DNA of 64,000 bases from Enchytraeus crypticus (taxonomy: Eukaryota; Annelida; Clitellata; Enchytraeida; Enchytraeidae), in NCBI GenBank assembly GCA_905160935.1, contig CAJHZI010000473.1, positions 1,241,001 through 1,305,000 of the forward strand, written 5' to 3'. The translations under genes and the position numbers were made by a program. Positions 59,901-64,000 of the stretch are shown piece by piece. The number at the start of each line of letters is the position of its first letter. Within the stretch, counting starts at the first letter, position 1. Under the pieces are notes generated by a model that saw nothing but the letters and a program-made list of their open reading frames with translations, had not been told where the DNA came from and did not search any database.

Positions 59901-62157
59901 GTTACATATTGTTCTGGTTCATTTGGCTGGAGCCAGTGACGACGTCGATAAGATACTCGACCGTTGATCTGTATGTGCGGGGTTCAAATCCTCGGCTCGC
60001 CCGTCACTGACATCGCTTTCGAATAAGGAAACTGACGTTAACATTACTTTTCTTCATTTGTACTGTTGCCATATCACAATAACATTATAATCATATTTGT
60101 ACTGTTGCTGATCTGAGAGTAAAATCTCGGACATTCACTGGACTGGTTCTACGGAAAATGGTCTAAATTGCCTAACGGTTTATACATGTGGTGTTAAAAG
60201 TGATAGATATCAACATAGTTGATCATTTCAATTTAATTTATTATTTAAATTAGCAATTGGTAAACTAATATATTCAATCTGATAGCAACAGGCTGCTTCC
60301 AATATTAATAAAGAATATTTTCTCAACAGAACTGCCAATCATGAGTACGAGACTAGACTATCACAAACTAACTATTTGTATTTTCATTCCAATGTTACAA
60401 TTTTTAACTCGATCTTTTTTTCTAGTGTTCAAATATGGAATAGTGTTTTACCCGATTCCATAAAAACGGCTAGAAATGTATATAATTTTAGTATCCTATA
60501 CAAATCTTTTTATTCAAGAACTGGTAAACTATACTGATAGAAGCACTTTCCCATACCATCTCGGCGACTAGCTAGATAGAGCAATGCTCTCACTTGGGAC
60601 CGATTGAATGGTATTGGGCTTGTTTTAATTAATTGTATCATTGATTATGTTTGTTGTAATCTTGCACTTTTATTTCTCTATTTGTACACTTTGTATGTAT
60701 GCGACTTTACACTGATGTTGTTGTTGTCGAAATAAACATCTCTCTCTCTCTCTCTCTTTCACTATAATGTGGGTTTACTCTTTTACTTATAAATCCAAAC
60801 ACATACCCGGTTCGCCGCTCTCTTTGCTCTTGAGGTCTCTCTGAGGTCTGGCAAGAACTCTCTGCCTCAGGTCCCTCATGTACCTGTACGACGTCTCTCC
60901 CTCTCTCAGCAGATCCTGCCCCACCGAGCCCTCCCTCAGCCCCGGCACCTCCACGGGCTTCTCGTCGTCCACCGTGAAGGGCACGTACCAGTACTTAGCC
61001 CGCCCAAAGTGCTTTCTCTCTCCTGTCAAAATAACAATAAAAATACTGGCCCATTATTCTGAGGAATGGATATGCATAGTATACTGTATATTGCAATATA
61101 ACAACAATTAGAGTGCTACAGTCATCAATGACAACATCGAGCATCATTGAGACAAAATCAAGCCGGCGAGCAAAAAGAAGGTCCAAAAATGGTGCAAATT
61201 CCAAAATTCAGATAATCAGTGCAAAGTAAAAGAAATTAAAGTAGTAATAATTAGTGCATGACCAATTGAACGAAGTATGAAGCGTTGTTAGATATAGTAT
61301 CTGGCATTACCAACTAATGTTAGGCTTATTAGTTATAGTAACTAGGATTTTTTAAAAGTTCTCCTCATTAGACTGGATTTTCGTATATTGGATTAGATTT
61401 GACGGAGTCTATGGGATGTCGCTTTTTTGTTTTTATGCTAGGTTTCCATTGTGCTTTTGGTTTTGCTTCCATACTGCTTTTAGTTTTTATGCTAGGGTTC
61501 CATAGTTTTCGATGCTGTCATTAAGAGCAGTAGCACCTCAATTGTTGTTTTAGGGATGCTGCTGCTATTATTACAAGTTCAAAGTATTAGTATTACAGGT
61601 ACAGGGTATAAGATATGATTAATATCATATACAAGAGGAACAGAGAGGAGTGGAGTAGGTCTATTGGTATCCCGATCGTAGCTAAACTGGGATAATAGGA
61701 AAATAATGATGATGATCATTATGATGATGATGATTGATTATAACAGTAGGACAGGTTACTTGGCTATAATTTAGATCAGTTGGAATAACATCGAATAACG
61801 CATCAGGGGCGTCTACACAATATTAACAACGACGCAAGTGGCGTCGTTGAAAAATTTGGCGAGGAATCTGTGAAACGGTACGGAGCTTTAAAAATACGAG
61901 TGAGTGGAAAAATTGCGTTGCGTGAATTATGCGGGGGAGGGGGAGTCAGAGTGGATTCTCTAAGGGGGGACGGACGCCCCCTGCTATCACATACCTCCCC
62001 CTTCAGGCTGGACGGCATAGAGGTTGAGCAGAACCTGCAGGGAGTGCCTCGAGACGTAGGAGATCTGAGCCTCTATCTCCACCACCTCTCCCAGGAGTAT
62101 GGGACTGAAGAACTCTGAGAATTCCACCCCTGCCTGGAGGGTATGTACCTCTCCACC
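56952..62157 (-). CDS. ACOT7: ACOT7, cytosolic acyl-CoA thioesterase, 5'-partial, five exons
   Basis: Minus-strand exons in order: 62157-61995, 61022-60807, 59131-58931, 57733-57540, 57050-56952 (TAA at 56954-56952). Junctions are GT-AG and in phase; 290 residues are visible. ACOT7 hydrolyses long-chain acyl-CoAs using two hotdog domains. The first exon gives the end of hotdog 1 (VEFSEFFSPILLGEVVEIEA, SYVSRHSLQV). The second gives AKYWYVPFTVDDEKPVEVP and a linker. The third and fourth give hotdog 2 (GCGMKWMDDVGVLSATKH, SSIQFTARPIYASAKSLDV, AVFTYVSLDENKKAREMPPL). The last gives a charged tail (DKLLHEERKKYYESRKG). The strands expected before the first exon (the HGG helix of hotdog 1) must lie right of 64000. 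ACOT7, rather than the mitochondrial ACOT9, fits the YWYVPF and FTYVSL blocks. Confidence 0.9.
57245..57518. mobile_element. SINE-A 5' part (+) joined to repeat-D (-), ACOT7 last intron
   Basis: 57245-57325: CAGTGGCGATGTCGGTAAGA, ATCAGTATGTGTGGGGTTCA. 57347-57515: AACGGGAAACCACCCCAGAA, TTTTTCCCAAGCTATAAGGT, GACCTGCCGTTTGGCAGAAC. The repeat ends 20 bases from the ACOT7 donor side. Confidence 0.7.
57738..58110 (+). repeat. 14-bp minisatellite next to an ACOT7 acceptor
   Basis: About 20 units of CAATCACGATCAAT at 57741-58035, abutting the acceptor of ACOT7 exon 57733-57540 (minus strand ...GACTACAG|GAAG). A degenerate second copy of the exon start and acceptor (GTGAATTACCTTAAACTTCC, TATAATCAAACA) lies at the far end, about 58078-58110. 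Confidence 0.88.
58590..58925. repeat. TGATTGATTAATT and ATT simple repeats
   Basis: GATTGATTAATTGAT-type sequence, then (ATT)n at 58806-58925. The ATT tract starts directly after the donor of ACOT7 exon 59131-58931 on the minus strand. Confidence 0.88.
59185..59465 (-). mobile_element. LINE 3' fragment in an ACOT7 intron
   Basis: AGAGTGCTACAGTCATCAAC, AAATCAAGCCGGCGAACAAA, AGGTGCAGGTCGCTGCTCAT, GGAACTGCTCATAAGAAAGT match 28395-28640. A second, shorter copy lies at 61095-61245. Confidence 0.75.
59933..60052 (+). mobile_element. SINE-A copy
   Basis: GGCTGGAGCCAGTGACGACG, GGGTTCAAATCCTCGGCTCG, AAGGAAACTGACGTTAACAT. Confidence 0.85.
60107..60785 (+). mobile_element. SINE-B tail interrupted by a LINE 3' end
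   Basis: SINE-B runs 60107-60230 (CTGATCTGAGAGTAAAATCT ... TTGATCATTTCA). It resumes at 60761 (TTTCACTATAATGTGGGTTT). Between them is a LINE 3' end: HEYETRLS, IFFSSVQIWNSVLPDSIKTARN and RTGKLY* (60330-60540), then untranslated sequence and a (TC)n tail. TTTCA on both sides may be the target-site duplication. Confidence 0.78.
61095..61245 (-). mobile_element. LINE 3' untranslated scrap
   Basis: TAGAGTGCTACAGTCATCAA, CAAAATCAAGCCGGCGAGCA, AATTCCAAAATTCAG. It matches 28395-28510 and 59195-59310. A further scrap in the other direction lies at 61500-61545. Confidence 0.75.
61630..61740 (+). mobile_element. Repeat-C 3' part
   Basis: CAGAGAGGAGTGGAGTAGGT, TATTGGTATCCCGATCGTAG, AAACTGGGATAATAGG, then a GATGATGATG tail. 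Confidence 0.72.
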
Positions 62158-64000
62158 CTGGAATCAATCAATTATTTAATCAATCATTAATCAGATAACT
62201 AATCAATCGGTGAATTAATCATCATCGTCTTCATCTTCCCTTGAATCACAGTTTAACTGGGTTCGGGATTTTAAAAAATTTCTATCAATTTCTGGAGCCC
62301 AAGCGCTCACCAACCGGATGCCTTTTTGTGACGCTGGTTTGGATCTTAGTGCTTTGTCGCCTTTTACGACACGTGCAGTTCACGGTTGGTCTATTTTCAG
62401 CAACCCAGACATAACAATCGATAAATCTAAGTCAATCAATCAATAAATCTATAAACTAATTAATTGCTCAATCGCTACTCCTCTAATCAATCAATCAATA
62501 AATTAATTATTAAATGAGTCAATCATTCTCTCAATCAGTTAAGCAGTCATACCAGCCAGCATTTAGTCAATCAATTAGTCACTAAATCATTCCGTTAACA
62601 GATTAATTCATCAATCAAATTTAAAGAAGGCTAACCGGACGGTCACAAATTTACTGGTATTCATAATAATGGCATTTTAATGAGAAATTAAACTTTTCAT
62701 TAAATTATCAACAACTAAACTTTATAATTACTTATCATTTTCATTAGAATGTTGATTAAAATCCTGTACTATACTATATGAAATTTTCAATTGAATTTAT
62801 AAATTTGTTCTAAAATGTACTCTGTTTTATTCACATCAGAGTCGAATCAGGCCTCAACATTTTGGTGGGGGGAATAAGTTACGAGACGTTAGAGTAACCA
62901 TATTGCCAAGAGTAACCTCATTCTTAACAAACAATCATTCAATCAGAAAAAGTATTGAGATGTGTACTAAGTTAAATGGAAAAGCAGCGTTAAACAAATC
63001 TTTGAATGAATATGGCTATCAATAGTTCCACTTCAGCGTCTGCTTTAGTAATATGATATACGCGCAGTCTTCGATGTATCTATTCTAACCATTCATGACA
63101 GATCCAAAAATTAAATTACTTTGAATAAAACTAAACATGTTGGCTAACTTGAAAAAAATCATGAATAGCTACTGATAGCGAGGATCTTAGATTCGGAATG
63201 ACATAATAATTATCATAGTTAAGTGGTTCACCTGACCTGAGCCCAATTTAATATCTATGTCTGTGTAATGAGATAAACTACGTATAAGCTCAGTCATTAG
63301 ACTAGGCCTTTAGATTTTTCACAGTTTTCGAGGTTTTATTAAATTTTGATGACAGTAACCTTCTGAAATATTTCTTTGGAATTTTGCAGTTTCTGTCAAT
63401 TTATTGCTGATATTTCCGTCAGTTTTGACATTTATTTGCTTTAGTCCATCACTGGACTAAAACGTAGAATCAAGAGATCTGTGACTAACTTCTAACTCTG
63501 TTAGATATCAGAAGAACTGATGTGCAGCAAAGAACAAGCGAAACACATACAATCATATAATGTCTCAATAGTGTAGGGATAGTGAAGTTTTAAATGACAT
63601 CGTGAAGTTTTAAATGACAGATCCTGAGGTGAATTGAACCCCCGTGGATTGAATCGCAGCTGCGCTGATCTGAGAGTAAGATCTCGGACATTCACTGGGC
63701 TGGTTACACGAGCAATTGACTAAATTGCCTAACGGTCTAAACATGTGGTAAAAATGTGGTAGATATCAACATATGTTATCATTTCACTATATTGCGTGTT
63801 TACTTAAGTTTACTTAGTGGTAATTATATGGTAGAATGTGAATTTCGAGTAATGTATGACAGATTAATGATGACTCAATGAGACTCAATGCCTCAAGGAT
63901 GAATCAATGGCAAAATAATGCTAAATCAATAATAACTCTAAGATAAATAAATAATGGATCAATGAAGAGTTAATATCGAATTCATGGTTATTGAATGGTA
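62158..64000. other. ACOT7 upstream intron with repeats
   Basis: Repeat-C reversed at 62220-62410 (CTTCCCTTGAATCACAGTTT, TTGTCGCCTTTTACGACACG), CAAT-rich simple sequence to 62610, and SINE-B at 63560-63805 (CTCAATAGTGTAGGGATAGT, CTGAGGTGAATTGAACCC). No further ACOT7 exon could be found, and 62620-63550 and 63810-64000 show nothing recognisable. Confidence 0.65.

Noticed and set aside
56952-62157. Assignment to mitochondrial ACOT9
   Set aside because: The YWYVPF and FTYVSL blocks and the linker between two hotdog domains fit ACOT7 better.

Overview
This window is animal nuclear DNA. It holds intron-rich genes with GT-AG introns and conserved metazoan proteins, is AT-rich, and is crowded with tRNA-derived SINEs, 3' ends of non-LTR retrotransposons, microsatellites and long minisatellites. 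The proteins look like those of an invertebrate, probably marine, but I cannot fix the phylum from sequence alone.

Five protein genes could be assembled exon by exon; every junction was checked for GT-AG and for reading phase. (1) FANCM, + strand, 1110-22537: 16 exons from the MHF-binding region after the helicase to the stop codon. The helicase exons lie left of the window. (2) PET117, - strand, 26466-25342: two exons, a small complex IV assembly factor. (3) A membrane-anchored JmjC oxygenase, + strand, 31319-43518: nine exons, 467 residues, complete. (4) GAPDH, + strand, 49161-55247: eight coding exons, 337 residues, complete. (5) ACOT7 (acyl-CoA thioesterase 7), - strand, 62157-56952: five exons. 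The exons for the N-terminal part of the first hotdog domain lie right of the window. The genes are functionally unrelated (DNA repair, mitochondrial assembly, hydroxylation, glycolysis, acyl-CoA hydrolysis), so this is an ordinary gene neighbourhood, not a pathway cluster.

Between and inside the genes are at least five families of short interspersed repeats (called A, B, C, D and F here), 3' fragments of three LINE lineages, one probable DNA transposon with G-tracts, several fold-back (inverted) copies, and about ten minisatellites.

The most unusual pattern is the placement of the tandem repeats. In several introns the repeat unit carries the neighbouring exon's own splice site, so a whole array of acceptors or donors leads up to, or away from, the exon. 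Clear cases are the acceptors at 1109, 3930 and 39600 and the donor at 36259. Single-step duplications of an exon edge lie at 8738, 21288 and 22429, and arrays abut the acceptors at 53669 and 57734. This looks like recurrent tandem duplication seeded at exon-intron boundaries. A second notable point is that this FANCM keeps the VDxRE and ERKxxxD residues of an active XPF/Hef-type nuclease, which vertebrate FANCM has lost.
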